Both the position numbers and the translations under genes were made by a program. Shown piece after piece: positions 51,355 through 60,856 of a stretch of DNA of 64,000 nt. Origin of the DNA: Scandinavium sp036409475. GTDB lineage: Bacteria; Pseudomonadota; Gammaproteobacteria; Enterobacterales; Enterobacteriaceae. Each line of letters begins with the position of its first letter. The first letter of the stretch is position 1. The notes below the pieces were generated by a model, which ran no database searches, was not told where the DNA came from, and was given only the letters and a program-made list of their open reading frames with translations. The DNA lies in contig NZ_JAYRCK010000008.1 of the NCBI RefSeq assembly GCF_036409475.1, forward strand, positions 62,001 through 126,000. The letters are read 5' to 3'.

Positions 51355-53217
51355 ATGCCGATTCAGGTTTTACCGCCACAGCTTGCGAACCAGATTGCCG
51401 CTGGTGAAGTGGTAGAGCGGCCCGCATCGGTAGTGAAAGAGCTGGTAGAAAACAGCCTTGATGCGGGTGCAACCCGCATCGACATTGACATCGAACGCGG
51501 TGGCGCAAAGCTCATCCGCATTCGTGATAATGGCTGTGGGATTAAAAAAGACGAGCTGGCGCTGGCGCTGGCTCGTCACGCCACCAGTAAAATTGCCTCT
51601 CTTGACGATCTGGAAGCGATCATCAGCCTCGGTTTTCGCGGCGAAGCGCTGGCCAGTATCAGCTCTGTTTCCCGTTTAACACTCACTTCCCGCGTTGCCG
51701 AGCAGCAAGAAGCCTGGCAAGCCTATGCGGAAGGGCGTGATATGGACGTAACAGTGAAGCCTGCGGCCCATCCTGTGGGAACCACGCTGGAAGTGCTGGA
51801 TTTGTTCTATAACACCCCAGCGCGTCGCAAGTTCATGCGCACCGAGAAAACCGAATTCGCGCACATCGACGAAATTATTCGCCGCATTGCACTGGCCCGT
51901 TTCGATGTCACCCTCAATCTCAATCACAACGGCAAACTGGTGCGCCAGTACCGCGCGGTAGCGGAAGGCGGGCAGAAAGAGCGCCGTCTGGCGGCTATCT
52001 GTGGAACGCCATTTGTGGAGCACGCGCTGGCAATTGAATGGCAGCACGGTGATTTAGCCCTGCATGGCTGGGTGGCCGATCCGAAGCAGACGAATGCGCA
52101 GCTCGCCGAGATCCAATATTGCTATGTGAATGGCCGCATGATGCGTGACCGCCTGATTAACCACGCCATTCGCCAGGCCTGTGAAGACAAGCTGGGTGCG
52201 GGTGAACAACCGGCGTTTGTCCTTTATCTGACCATCGATCCGCATCAGGTCGATGTGAATGTGCATCCTGCCAAGCATGAAGTGCGTTTCCATCAATCAC
52301 GCCTGGTTCACGACTTTATCTATCAGGGTGTGTTGAGCGTCCTGCAACAGCAGGTAGATGCGCCGCTGCCATTCGCGGTTGAAGAGGAAGAACCTGCCCC
52401 ACGCTCGTTTCCTGAAAATCGGGTTGCGGCTGGGCGAAATCACTTTGCTGAACCGGCTGTTGCGCGTGACTCCGCTACGCCTCGTTATAGCAGCCAGACC
52501 AGCAGCGGTGGCAACTCGCGAGCACCTTCAGGCGCAGGATGGCCGAATGCGCAGCCTGGCTATCAAAAGCAGCAGGGCGCGTTGTACAAACAACTTTTGG
52601 AAACGCCGGTTGCCGAACGCAAGCCCGTAAGCGCGCAGGAAACCGAAAGCCTTGCCGGGCACAGCAGCAGCTTTGGACGCGTGTTGACGATAGTCGCCAA
52701 CGATCGTGCGCTGCTCGAACGTGATGGGAAACTGAGTCTTCTGGCGTTACCCGTTGCGGAACGCTGGTTGAAACAAGCGCAGCTTTCCCCGGAAAGCGCT
52801 CCTGTTTGCGCTCAACCACTGCTTATTCCGCTGCGTCTGAAAGTCAGTGCTGATGAACAGGCGGCAATCCAAAAAGCCCTGCCGGTATTAGGGCAATTAG
52901 GCGTGGAAATTCAATCGGAAGCGCAACATGTGACGGTGAGGGCGGTGCCTTTACCCTTAAGACAACAAAATTTACAAATCTTGATTCCTGAACTGATAGG
53001 CTACCTCGCGCTGCAACCATCCTGTGATGCGAGCACGCTTGCGCAGTGGTTAGCACGAAACCTCGCAAGCGAACATACGCAGTGGAATATGGCGCAGGCG
53101 ATAGCCATGCTGACCGACGTCGAACGTCTGTGTCCGCAACTGGTGAAAGCCCCGCCTGGTGGCCTGTTACAACCCGTTGATTTACATACGGCGATGAATG
53201 CCCTTAACCATGAGTAA
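51355..53217 (+). CDS. mutL: DNA mismatch repair protein MutL
   Basis: A 620-residue dimeric matchmaker that couples MutS mismatch recognition to MutH and UvrD. GHKL ATPase N-terminus: IAAGEVVERPASVVKELVEN, DNGCGI, and GFRGEALASI. A variable linker (about 335-430) and a C-terminal dimerisation domain follow. No endonuclease motif, as expected for organisms with MutH. Overlaps miaA by eight bases. Confidence 0.98.
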   Translation: MPIQVLPPQLANQIAAGEVVERPASVVKELVENSLDAGATRIDIDIERGGAKLIRIRDNGCGIKKDELALALARHATSKIASLDDLEAIISLGFRGEALASISSVSRLTLTSRVAEQQEAWQAYAEGRDMDVTVKPAAHPVGTTLEVLDLFYNTPARRKFMRTEKTEFAHIDEIIRRIALARFDVTLNLNHNGKLVRQYRAVAEGGQKERRLAAICGTPFVEHALAIEWQHGDLALHGWVADPKQTNAQLAEIQYCYVNGRMMRDRLINHAIRQACEDKLGAGEQPAFVLYLTIDPHQVDVNVHPAKHEVRFHQSRLVHDFIYQGVLSVLQQQVDAPLPFAVEEEEPAPRSFPENRVAAGRNHFAEPAVARDSATPRYSSQTSSGGNSRAPSGAGWPNAQPGYQKQQGALYKQLLETPVAERKPVSAQETESLAGHSSSFGRVLTIVANDRALLERDGKLSLLALPVAERWLKQAQLSPESAPVCAQPLLIPLRLKVSADEQAAIQKALPVLGQLGVEIQSEAQHVTVRAVPLPLRQQNLQILIPELIGYLALQPSCDASTLAQWLARNLASEHTQWNMAQAIAMLTDVERLCPQLVKAPPGGLLQPVDLHTAMNALNHE

Positions 53218-54157
53218 CGACACAAAAAGCCCGCCTAAGGCCCTATTCCTGATGGGGCCAACGGCCTCCGGCAAAACGGCGCTGGCCATTGAATTGCGTA
53301 AAGTTTTGCCCGTAGAGTTGATTAGCGTGGATTCCGCCCTCATCTATCGAGAGATGGACATTGGAACCGCGAAGCCGGATGCGCGTGAGCTTGCCGCGGC
53401 ACCGCACCGGTTGCTGGATATTCTCGACCCGGCGCAGGCGTATTCTGCCGCGGATTTCCGCCGCGATGCGCTTGCCGAAATGGCCGAGATCACCGCAGCA
53501 GGGCGTATACCGCTGTTGGTTGGCGGCACCATGTTGTATTTCAAAGCCTTACTGGAAGGATTGTCGCCGTTACCGCCGGCAGATCCCGAAGTGAGAGCCA
53601 GAATTGAACAACAGGCAGCAGAGCAAGGATGGAATGCGCTGCATCAGCAACTTCAGGAAATTGACCCGGTTGCTGCTGCTCGTATTCATCCAAATGATCC
53701 GCAAAGACTTTCCCGGGCACTGGAAGTTTTTTTCATTTCGGGTAAAACTTTAACGGAACTGACGCAAACGTCAGGCGAGGCTCTGCCGTACAAGGTGCAT
53801 CAGTTCGCCATCGCCCCGGCGAGCCGTGAACTGCTCCATCAGCGCATCGAGCAGCGTTTTCACCAGATGTTGGCTTCAGGTTTTGAAGCAGAAGTGCGGG
53901 CGCTTTTTGCCCGCGGAGATTTGCATACGGATATGCCTTCCGTTCGTTGTGTGGGATATCGCCAGATGTGGTCGTACCTTGAAGGCGAAATTCCTTATGA
54001 TGAAATGGTTTATAGAGGTATTTGCGCCACGAGACAGTTGGCTAAGCGCCAGGTAACCTGGTTACGCGGCTGGGAAGGCGTTCACTGGTTAGACAGTGAG
54101 CAACCTGAACAGGCGTTCAACGAAGTGTTGCAGGTTGTTGGTGCGGGTCAGGACTGA
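53210..54157 (+). CDS. miaA: tRNA dimethylallyltransferase MiaA
   Basis: A 315-residue enzyme that prenylates A37 of UNN-decoding tRNAs. P-loop MGPTASGKTALA at about residues 15-26, then ISVDSALIYREMDIGTAKP and the RCVGYRQMW segment. The ATG at 53210, inside the end of mutL, gives MSNDTKSPPK. In E. coli, hfq promoters lie within this gene. Confidence 0.97.
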   Translation: MSNDTKSPPKALFLMGPTASGKTALAIELRKVLPVELISVDSALIYREMDIGTAKPDARELAAAPHRLLDILDPAQAYSAADFRRDALAEMAEITAAGRIPLLVGGTMLYFKALLEGLSPLPPADPEVRARIEQQAAEQGWNALHQQLQEIDPVAAARIHPNDPQRLSRALEVFFISGKTLTELTQTSGEALPYKVHQFAIAPASRELLHQRIEQRFHQMLASGFEAEVRALFARGDLHTDMPSVRCVGYRQMWSYLEGEIPYDEMVYRGICATRQLAKRQVTWLRGWEGVHWLDSEQPEQAFNEVLQVVGAGQD

Positions 54158-54282
54158 ACGTGTAAAATTAAGACGTATCGTGCGCAATTTTTCAGAATCG
54201 CAAGGTTCTAAGTACAAGCCCGAAGTTTGTGGGTAAAAAACCCTGAAAACCGTGGGTAAAACAAGCATATAAGGAAAAGAGA

Positions 54283-54588
54283 ATGGCTAAGGGGCAATCT
54301 TTACAAGATCCGTTTCTGAACGCACTGCGTCGGGAACGTGTTCCGGTTTCTATTTATTTGGTGAATGGTATTAAGCTGCAAGGGCAAATTGAGTCTTTCG
54401 ATCAGTTCGTTATCCTGTTGAAAAACACGGTCAGCCAGATGGTCTATAAGCACGCAATTTCTACGGTGGTTCCGTCTCGTCCGGTCTCTCATCACAGCAA
54501 TAACGCCGGCGGCAGTACCAGCAACTACCATCACGGTAGCAACGCGCAGGCTTCATCTGCGCCGCAAGACAGCGAAGAAACCGAATAA
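54283..54588 (+). CDS. hfq: RNA chaperone Hfq
   Basis: A 101-residue Sm-like hexamer that pairs small RNAs with mRNAs. Sm1 motif region with VSIYLVNGIKLQGQIESFD and Sm2 motif YKHAIST; the flexible C-terminal tail (from about residue 72) is Ser/His/Asn-rich. AAGGAAAAGAGA precedes the ATG. Seventy-four bases before hflX, with a possible hairpin (CGGGGA/TTCCCCG) between. Confidence 0.98.
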   Translation: MAKGQSLQDPFLNALRRERVPVSIYLVNGIKLQGQIESFDQFVILLKNTVSQMVYKHAISTVVPSRPVSHHSNNAGGSTSNYHHGSNAQASSAPQDSEETE

Positions 54589-54662
54589 GGTTGATGGCTG
54601 TTTTTCCATGTCGGGGAGCCAGGTGGTTTGGTTCCCCGCTGGTCTTTTAGGAGAAATTACGC

Positions 54663-55943
54663 TTGTTTGACCGTTATGATGCCGGTGAGCAGGCGGTACT
54701 GGTACACATCTATTTTTCGCAAGACAAAGATATGGAAGACCTTCAGGAGTTCGAAGCCCTGGTCTCTTCCGCCGGTGTCGAAGCAATGCAGGTGATTACC
54801 GGTAGCCGTAAAGCGCCGCACCCAAAGTATTTTGTTGGTGAAGGTAAGGCTGTCGAAATTGCGGAAGCCGTTAAAGCAACAGGGGCGTCCGTTGTCTTAT
54901 TCGACCATGCATTAAGTCCAGCCCAGGAACGTAACCTGGAGCGTTTGTGCGAGTGCAGGGTTATCGATCGTACCGGTTTGATTCTTGATATTTTTGCTCA
55001 GCGTGCGCGTACCCATGAGGGGAAACTGCAGGTTGAGCTGGCGCAGTTGCGCCATCTGGCAACGCGTCTTGTGCGTGGCTGGACCCACCTTGAACGACAA
55101 AAAGGCGGGATTGGTTTGCGCGGCCCGGGTGAAACCCAGCTCGAAACTGACCGTCGTTTATTGCGTAACCGCATTATGCAGATCCTCTCTCGTCTGGAGA
55201 GAGTTGAGAAGCAACGTGAGCAAGGGCGCCGTTCGCGTACCAAAGCCGATATTCCGACCGTGTCGCTGGTGGGTTACACCAACGCCGGGAAGTCGACGCT
55301 GTTCAATCAGATTACTGAAGCGCAGGTTTACGCCGCGGACCAGCTGTTCGCGACGCTGGACCCGACCCTGCGCCGAATTAACGTCGCCGATGTGGGCGAA
55401 ACCGTGCTGGCGGATACCGTAGGGTTCATCCGCCATCTGCCGCACGATTTGGTGGCTGCGTTTAAAGCCACGCTGCAGGAAACGCGTCAGGCGACGCTGT
55501 TGCTGCATGTTATCGATGCCGCGGATGTCCGCCTGCAGGAAAACATTGATGCAGTGAACGTGGTGCTCGATGAAATCGAAGCCGATGAAATCCCGACGCT
55601 GCTGGTGATGAACAAGATCGATATGCTGGAAGATTTTGAGCCGCGTATCGACAGGGACGAAGAAAACAAACCGATTCGCGTCTGGCTTTCTGCGCAGACG
55701 GGAGTGGGTGTACCACTGCTTTTCCAGGCTTTAACTGAAAGGCTTTCCGGTGAAGTGGCTCAGCACACGCTGCGCTTACCTCCGCAGGAAGGGCGTCTCA
55801 GAAGCCGGTTTTATCAGCTTCAGGCGATAGAGAAAGAGTGGATGGAGGAGGACGGTAGCGTCGGTCTGGAAGTACGCATGCCGATTGTTGACTGGCGTCG
55901 CCTCTGTAAGCAAGAACCTGCGCTGACAGACTATGTGGTCTGA
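54663..55943 (+). CDS. hflX: ribosome-splitting GTPase HflX
   Basis: A 426-residue GTPase that rescues stalled ribosomes after heat stress. N-terminal nucleotide-binding domain, helical linker with GGIGLRGPGETQLETDRR, and G domain: G1 GYTNAGKSTLFN, G3 DTVGF, G4 MNKIDM. Start codon is TTG with AGGAGAAA upstream, giving MFDRYDAGEQ as in E. coli. Followed by an ERIC element. Confidence 0.96.
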   Translation: MFDRYDAGEQAVLVHIYFSQDKDMEDLQEFEALVSSAGVEAMQVITGSRKAPHPKYFVGEGKAVEIAEAVKATGASVVLFDHALSPAQERNLERLCECRVIDRTGLILDIFAQRARTHEGKLQVELAQLRHLATRLVRGWTHLERQKGGIGLRGPGETQLETDRRLLRNRIMQILSRLERVEKQREQGRRSRTKADIPTVSLVGYTNAGKSTLFNQITEAQVYAADQLFATLDPTLRRINVADVGETVLADTVGFIRHLPHDLVAAFKATLQETRQATLLLHVIDAADVRLQENIDAVNVVLDEIEADEIPTLLVMNKIDMLEDFEPRIDRDEENKPIRVWLSAQTGVGVPLLFQALTERLSGEVAQHTLRLPPQEGRLRSRFYQLQAIEKEWMEEDGSVGLEVRMPIVDWRRLCKQEPALTDYVV

Positions 55944-55994
55944 TAGTCAATCAGCCTGAAAATTATTCGCTTTTATACTTGGTAATAAAGCCAG

Positions 55995-56119
55995 ATACCC
56001 TAAATAGTTCGAGTTTCAGGAAGGCGGCAAGGGAGTGAATCCCCAGGAGCTTACTTTAGTAAGTGACTGGGGTGAGGGAGTGCAGCCAACGCACCTGCAG
56101 CTCGAAATATGACGGGTAT
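55995..56119. repeat. ERIC / IRU intergenic repeat
   Basis: A 125-base element with ends ATACCC/GGGTAT and a core palindrome reading GTGAATCCCCAGGAGCTTAC and AAGTGACTGGGGTGAG shapes, the diagnostic ERIC sequence. It fills most of the 207 bases between hflX and hflK, and would be transcribed with the operon. Confidence 0.95.
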
Positions 56120-56150
56120 GTACACCGCATAACAAATATGGAGCATATAC

Positions 56151-57416
56151 ATGGCGTGGAATCAGCCCGGTAATAACGGACAAGACCGCGACCCGTGGGG
56201 AAGCAGCAATAATCAAGGCGGCAACTCTGGGGGAAATGGAAACAAAGGTGGTCGCGATCAGGGGCCTCCTGATCTGGATGATATCTTCCGCAAGCTGAGT
56301 AAAAAACTCGGCGGCCTGGGCGGTGGTAAAGGCGGCTCTGGCGGTGGAAATACCACACAACTGCCGCGTGGCCCAATGGGCGGGCGCATTGTGGGTATTG
56401 CTGCGGCTGCGGTGGTGATCATTTGGGCGGCGAGCGGGTTCTATACCATTAAAGAAGCCGAACGTGGCGTGGTGACTCGCTTCGGTAAATTCAGCCATCT
56501 GGTTGAGCCGGGCCTTAACTGGAAACCGACCTTTATCGATGAAGTGACGCCGGTTAACGTGGAAGCCGTTCGCGAACTGGCCGCTTCGGGCGTGATGCTG
56601 ACGTCCGATGAAAACGTGGTGCGCGTTGAAATGAACGTGCAGTACCGCATTACCGATCCGCAAAAGTACCTGTTCAGCGTCACCAGCCCGGATGACAGCC
56701 TGCGTCAGGCGACAGACAGCGCACTGCGCGGTGTGATCGGCAAATACACCATGGACCGTATCCTCACTGAAGGCCGTACCGTTATTCGTAGCGATACTCA
56801 GCGTGAACTGGAAGAAACCATTCGTCCGTACAACATGGGTATCACCCTGCTTGACGTGAACTTCCAGACTGCTCGTCCGCCGGAAGAAGTGAAGGCTGCG
56901 TTTGATGATGCCATTGCCGCGCGTGAAAACGAACAGCAATACATTCGTGAAGCCGAAGCTTACACCAACGAAGTTCAGCCACGTGCTAACGGTCAGGCGC
57001 AGCGTATCCTCGAAGAGGCTCGCGCGTATAAGACTCAGACCGTGCTGGAAGCGCAGGGTGAAGTGGCTCGTTTCGTGAAGATCCTGCCGGAATATAAAGC
57101 GGCTCCGGAAATCACACGTGAGCGTCTCTACATCGAAACGATGGAGAAAGTGCTGAGCCATACCCGCAAGGTGCTGGTGAACGACAAAGGCGGAAACCTG
57201 ATGGTGCTGCCGCTTGATCAGATGCTGAAAGGTGGCGCAGCGCCTGCAAAAAAGAGTGACAGCAGTGGCGCTGACAGCTTGTTACGCCTGCCGCCTGCGT
57301 CAAGCTCCAGCAGCAGTGCCAACAGCAGCAATGCGCCTGCCACGAGCGATAGCGACATCATGGACCAACGCCGTGCTAACGCGCAGCGTAACGACTACCA
57401 GCGTCAGGGGGAATAA
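56151..57416 (+). CDS. hflK: FtsH modulator HflK
   Basis: A 421-residue SPFH/prohibitin-family membrane protein that, with HflC, forms a cage around FtsH and restrains its proteolysis. A glycine-rich N-terminus (about 1-75), one membrane helix (IVGIAAAAVVIIWAASGF), the SPFH domain starting TIKEAERGVVTRFG, and a Ser-rich tail. Two bases before hflC, so co-translated. Confidence 0.97.
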   Translation: MAWNQPGNNGQDRDPWGSSNNQGGNSGGNGNKGGRDQGPPDLDDIFRKLSKKLGGLGGGKGGSGGGNTTQLPRGPMGGRIVGIAAAAVVIIWAASGFYTIKEAERGVVTRFGKFSHLVEPGLNWKPTFIDEVTPVNVEAVRELAASGVMLTSDENVVRVEMNVQYRITDPQKYLFSVTSPDDSLRQATDSALRGVIGKYTMDRILTEGRTVIRSDTQRELEETIRPYNMGITLLDVNFQTARPPEEVKAAFDDAIAARENEQQYIREAEAYTNEVQPRANGQAQRILEEARAYKTQTVLEAQGEVARFVKILPEYKAAPEITRERLYIETMEKVLSHTRKVLVNDKGGNLMVLPLDQMLKGGAAPAKKSDSSGADSLLRLPPASSSSSSANSSNAPATSDSDIMDQRRANAQRNDYQRQGE

Positions 57417-57418
57417 CG

Positions 57419-58423
57419 ATGCGTAAGTCAGTAATTGCGATAATTGTCATCGTGCTGGTAGGCCTCTACGCCTCTGTATTTGTGGTGAAAGAGGGTGAGC
57501 GTGGGATTAAATTCCAGTTCAGCAGTGTGGTGCGTGACAGCGACAAAAAACCGGTGATTTATGCGCCGGGCCTGCACTTCAAGGTTCCCTTCATTCAGTC
57601 GGTGAAAACGCTGGATGCACGTATCCAGACTATGGATAACCAGGCCGATCGCTTTGTGACCAAAGAGAAGAAAGACCTGATCGTCGATTCCTACATCAAA
57701 TGGCGTATCAGCGATTTCAGCCGTTACTTCCTGGCAACCGGCGGCGGTGACGTCTCCCAGGCCGAAGTGCTGCTGAAACGTAAGTTCTCTGACCGTCTGC
57801 GTTCTGAAATTGGTCGTCTGGATGTGAAAGACATCGTCACCGATTCCCGTGGCCGTCTGACCATCGAAGTCCGTGATGCGCTGAACTCCGGTTCTGCGGG
57901 CACCGAAGATGAAGTGGCAACGCCAGCAGCAGACAGCGCTATCGCTGAAGCCGCAGAGCGTGTTGCCGCAGAAACTAACGGTAAAGTGCCGGTTATCAAC
58001 CCGAACAGTATGGCTGCGCTGGGTATTGAAGTGGTGGACGTTCGTATCAAGCAGATCAACCTGCCGACCGAAGTGTCTGACGCTATCTACAATCGTATGC
58101 GCGCTGAGCGTGAAGCGGTTGCCCGCCGTCACCGTTCACAAGGTCAGGAAGAAGCCGAGAAGCTTCGTGCTACGGCAGACTATGAAGTGACCAAAACGCT
58201 GGCAGAAGCTGAGCGTCAGGGTCGTATCATGCGCGGTGAAGGTGATGCTGATGCGGCGAAACTGTTTGCTGATGCCTTCAGCCAGGATCCGGATTTCTAT
58301 GCCTTTATCCGTAGCCTGCGTGCTTACGAGAACAGCTTCCAGAGCAATCAGGACATCATGGTTCTGAGCCCGGACAGCGATTTCTTCCGCTATATGAAGA
58401 CGCCAGGCAACGCGACGCGTTAA
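57419..58423 (+). CDS. hflC: FtsH modulator HflC
   Basis: A 334-residue partner of HflK with an N-terminal membrane helix (VIAIIVIVLVGLYASVFVV), SPFH domain (VKEGERGIKFQFS, FVTKEKKDLIVDSYIKWRI) and a helical region (about 230-290). Matches E. coli. Ends the hfq-hflX-hflK-hflC group and is followed by several hairpins. Confidence 0.97.
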   Translation: MRKSVIAIIVIVLVGLYASVFVVKEGERGIKFQFSSVVRDSDKKPVIYAPGLHFKVPFIQSVKTLDARIQTMDNQADRFVTKEKKDLIVDSYIKWRISDFSRYFLATGGGDVSQAEVLLKRKFSDRLRSEIGRLDVKDIVTDSRGRLTIEVRDALNSGSAGTEDEVATPAADSAIAEAAERVAAETNGKVPVINPNSMAALGIEVVDVRIKQINLPTEVSDAIYNRMRAEREAVARRHRSQGQEEAEKLRATADYEVTKTLAEAERQGRIMRGEGDADAAKLFADAFSQDPDFYAFIRSLRAYENSFQSNQDIMVLSPDSDFFRYMKTPGNATR

Positions 58424-58448
58424 TATCGTCGGCTGTCTCATTATTGAA

Positions 58449-58636
58449 AAACCACCGCACTGGCGGTGGTTTGAGGCTGATGACAAACCTCTAACGAATG
58501 CAGTTTTGTCATAAGTGACCGAAAAAAAACAAGGAAAATCAATTCATTGATTTTCGGCTGATAACCACAAAGAAGGAAAAACCACGTTTTTTCCTTCTTT
58601 GTCAGCAATCTGAAACCACCGCACTGGCGGTGGTTT
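58449..58636. repeat. four stem-loops between hflC and yjeT, outer two identical
   Basis: AAACCACCGC-ACTG-GCGGTGGTTT occurs at both 58449-58472 and 58613-58636. Between them are GAAAATCAA-TTCA-TTGATTTTC (58534-58555) and a long A/T-ended hairpin AAAGAAGGAAAAA/TTTTTTCCTTCTTT (58569-58600). The last has a T run and suits a terminator. No gene in 58424-58655. Confidence 0.85.
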
Positions 58637-58655
58637 TCTTTTATCAGGATGAACC

Positions 58656-58853
58656 ATGAATTCAACAATCTGGCTGGCGCTTGCGCTGGTATTAGTGCTT
58701 GAAGGGCTGGGGCCGATGCTCTACCCGCAGGCGTGGCGAAAAATGGTGTCAGCATTGTCACAACTTCCTGACCCTCTTTTACGCCGCTTTGGCGGTGGCC
58801 TTGTGGTCGCAGGCGTGGTGATCTACTACATGTTGACGAAAACGATTGGCTGA
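58656..58853 (+). CDS. yjeT: YjeT, small inner-membrane protein (DUF2065)
   Basis: A 65-residue protein with two hydrophobic helices (WLALALVLVLEGLGPMLYP and FGGGLVVAGVVIYYMLT) joined by a PxxWRKM loop. Conserved between hflC and purA in enterics; function is unknown. Matches E. coli YjeT. Confidence 0.95.
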   Translation: MNSTIWLALALVLVLEGLGPMLYPQAWRKMVSALSQLPDPLLRRFGGGLVVAGVVIYYMLTKTIG

Positions 58854-58933
58854 TTAAAAACTCGCCGGATTCATTGTTTTTTGATGTCAAAAAGTGCTGG
58901 TCATCATTGAAACCGATGGTAGAATCCATTTTT

Positions 58934-58949
58934 AAGCAAACGGTGATTT
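58934..58949. promoter_or_regulatory. possible PurR site in the purA leader
   Basis: AAGCAAACGGTGATTT shares the GCAAACG half with the PurR consensus and lies just before the purA start. purA is PurR-repressed in E. coli. The second half matches poorly, so this is tentative. Confidence 0.3.
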
Positions 58950-58955
58950 TGAAAA

Positions 58956-60254
58956 ATGGGTAACAACGTCGTCGTACTGGGCACCCAATGGGGTGACGAA
59001 GGTAAAGGGAAGATCGTCGATCTTCTGACTGAACGGGCTAAATATGTTGTACGCTACCAGGGCGGTCACAACGCAGGCCATACTCTCGTAATCAACGGTG
59101 AAAAAACCGTCCTCCATCTTATTCCATCAGGCATTCTTCGTGACAATGTGACCAGCATCATCGGTAACGGTGTTGTGCTGTCTCCTGCTGCGCTGATGAA
59201 AGAGATGAAAGAACTGGAAGACCGTGGTATCCCGGTTCGCGAGCGTCTGCTGCTCTCTGAAGCTTGCCCGCTGATCCTTGACTATCACGTCGCCCTTGAT
59301 GTGGCGCGTGAGAAAGCACGTGGCGCGAAAGCTATCGGCACCACCGGTCGTGGCATCGGCCCGGCTTATGAAGATAAAGTGGCCCGTCGTGGCCTGCGCG
59401 TTGGCGATCTGTTCGACAAAGCGACCTTCGCCGAAAAACTGAAAGAAGTGATGGAATATCACAACTTCCAGCTCGTGAACTACTACAAAGTTGACGCGGT
59501 TGACTACCAGAAAGTGCTGGACGATGTGATGGCGGTTGCCGACATCCTGACCGCGATGGTCGTGGATGTTTCTGACCTGCTGGATCAAGCGCGCAAGCGT
59601 GGTGATTTCGTCATGTTCGAAGGTGCCCAGGGCACGCTGCTGGACATCGACCACGGTACCTATCCGTACGTAACCTCTTCTAACACCACCGCGGGTGGCG
59701 TGGCGACTGGCTCCGGCCTGGGCCCGCGTTATGTGGATTACGTTTTGGGTATCATCAAAGCCTACTCTACCCGTGTCGGTGCAGGTCCGTTCCCAACCGA
59801 ACTGTTCGACGAAACTGGCGAGTTCCTCTGCAAGCAGGGTAACGAGTTTGGTGCGACCACTGGCCGCCGCCGTCGTTGTGGCTGGCTGGACGTTGTTGCC
59901 GTACGTCGTGCTGTACAGATTAACTCCCTCTCAGGTTTCTGCCTGACCAAACTGGACGTGCTGGACGGCCTGAAAGAGGTGAAAATCTGTGTCGGTTACC
60001 GTATGCCGGATGGCCGCGAAGTGACCACCACTCCGCTGGCAGCCGACGACTGGGAAGGTATCGAAGCGATTTACGAAACTATGCCGGGCTGGTCTGAAAC
60101 CACCTTTGGTGTGAAAGAGCGTAGCGGTCTGCCACAGGCAGCACTGGACTACATTCAGCGCATCGAAGAACTGACCGGCGTGCCAATTGATATTATTTCA
60201 ACGGGCCCGGACCGTACTGAAACCATGATCCTGCGCGACCCGTTCGACGCATAA
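58956..60254 (+). CDS. purA: adenylosuccinate synthetase
   Basis: A 432-residue enzyme that joins IMP and aspartate using GTP, the first committed step to AMP. It has the signature GTQWGDEGKGKIVD with catalytic Asp, GHNAGHT, TTGRGIGPAYEDK, and the C-terminal STGPDRTET guanine site. Matches E. coli in length. Followed by a strong terminator. Confidence 0.98.
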   Translation: MGNNVVVLGTQWGDEGKGKIVDLLTERAKYVVRYQGGHNAGHTLVINGEKTVLHLIPSGILRDNVTSIIGNGVVLSPAALMKEMKELEDRGIPVRERLLLSEACPLILDYHVALDVAREKARGAKAIGTTGRGIGPAYEDKVARRGLRVGDLFDKATFAEKLKEVMEYHNFQLVNYYKVDAVDYQKVLDDVMAVADILTAMVVDVSDLLDQARKRGDFVMFEGAQGTLLDIDHGTYPYVTSSNTTAGGVATGSGLGPRYVDYVLGIIKAYSTRVGAGPFPTELFDETGEFLCKQGNEFGATTGRRRRCGWLDVVAVRRAVQINSLSGFCLTKLDVLDGLKEVKICVGYRMPDGREVTTTPLAADDWEGIEAIYETMPGWSETTFGVKERSGLPQAALDYIQRIEELTGVPIDIISTGPDRTETMILRDPFDA

Positions 60255-60261
60255 TCATGTC

Positions 60262-60287
60262 AGGGGCGCACTCACTGCGCCCCTTTG
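60262..60287 (+). terminator. rho-independent terminator of purA
   Basis: AGGGGCGCA pairs with TGCGCCCCT around a five-base loop, followed by TT, eight bases after the purA stop. Confidence 0.85.
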
Positions 60288-60392
60288 TTCCTGCTTTCCA
60301 CCTTCCCCCGCTTAAATTAATTAACCGCTACCTGGCTGGCTGGTTTATCATCAAAGGTAATAACACCCTGTTTTTCCCTGCTTGAGGTTGAT

Positions 60393-60818
60393 GTGCAGTT
60401 AACGAGTTTCACCGATTACGGATTGCGTGCGCTAATCTATATGGCATCGCTGCCTGACGGTCGTATGACAAGTATCTCTGAAGTGACGGAGGTCTACGGC
60501 GTGTCCCGTAATCATATGGTTAAAATAATCAACCAGTTAAGCCGTGCTGGCTACGTTGATGCCGTGCGTGGAAAAAACGGCGGTATTCGCCTTGGCAAAC
60601 CGGCAAAAAGCATTCGCGTGGGCGATGTGGTTCGAGAACTTGAACCGTTATCGCTGGTGAATTGCAGCAGCGAGTTTTGCCACATTACGCCTGCCTGTCG
60701 GCTTAAACAGGCGCTTTCTCAGGCCGTGAACAGTTTTCTCATGGAGCTGGATAACTACACGCTGGCCGATTTGGTTGAAGAGAATCAACCGCTTTATAAA
60801 TTATTGCTGGTGGAGTGA
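60393..60818 (+). CDS. nsrR: nitric-oxide-sensing repressor NsrR
   Basis: A 141-residue Rrf2-family repressor that loses DNA binding when NO attacks its iron-sulfur cluster. Winged helix with SISEVTEVYGVSRNHMVKII, and the three cluster cysteines C91, C96 and C102 (NCSSEFCHITPAC). Start codon is GTG with TTGAGG upstream. First gene of nsrR-rnr. Confidence 0.96.
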   Translation: MQLTSFTDYGLRALIYMASLPDGRMTSISEVTEVYGVSRNHMVKIINQLSRAGYVDAVRGKNGGIRLGKPAKSIRVGDVVRELEPLSLVNCSSEFCHITPACRLKQALSQAVNSFLMELDNYTLADLVEENQPLYKLLLVE

Positions 60819-60856
60819 CCTATCACTTCATTGGAGCTGACTACGGAGGAACCGCT

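Noticed and set aside
56016..57161. 381-codon open frame opposite hflK
   Set aside because: It is antisense to hflK and runs into the ERIC element; no family features.
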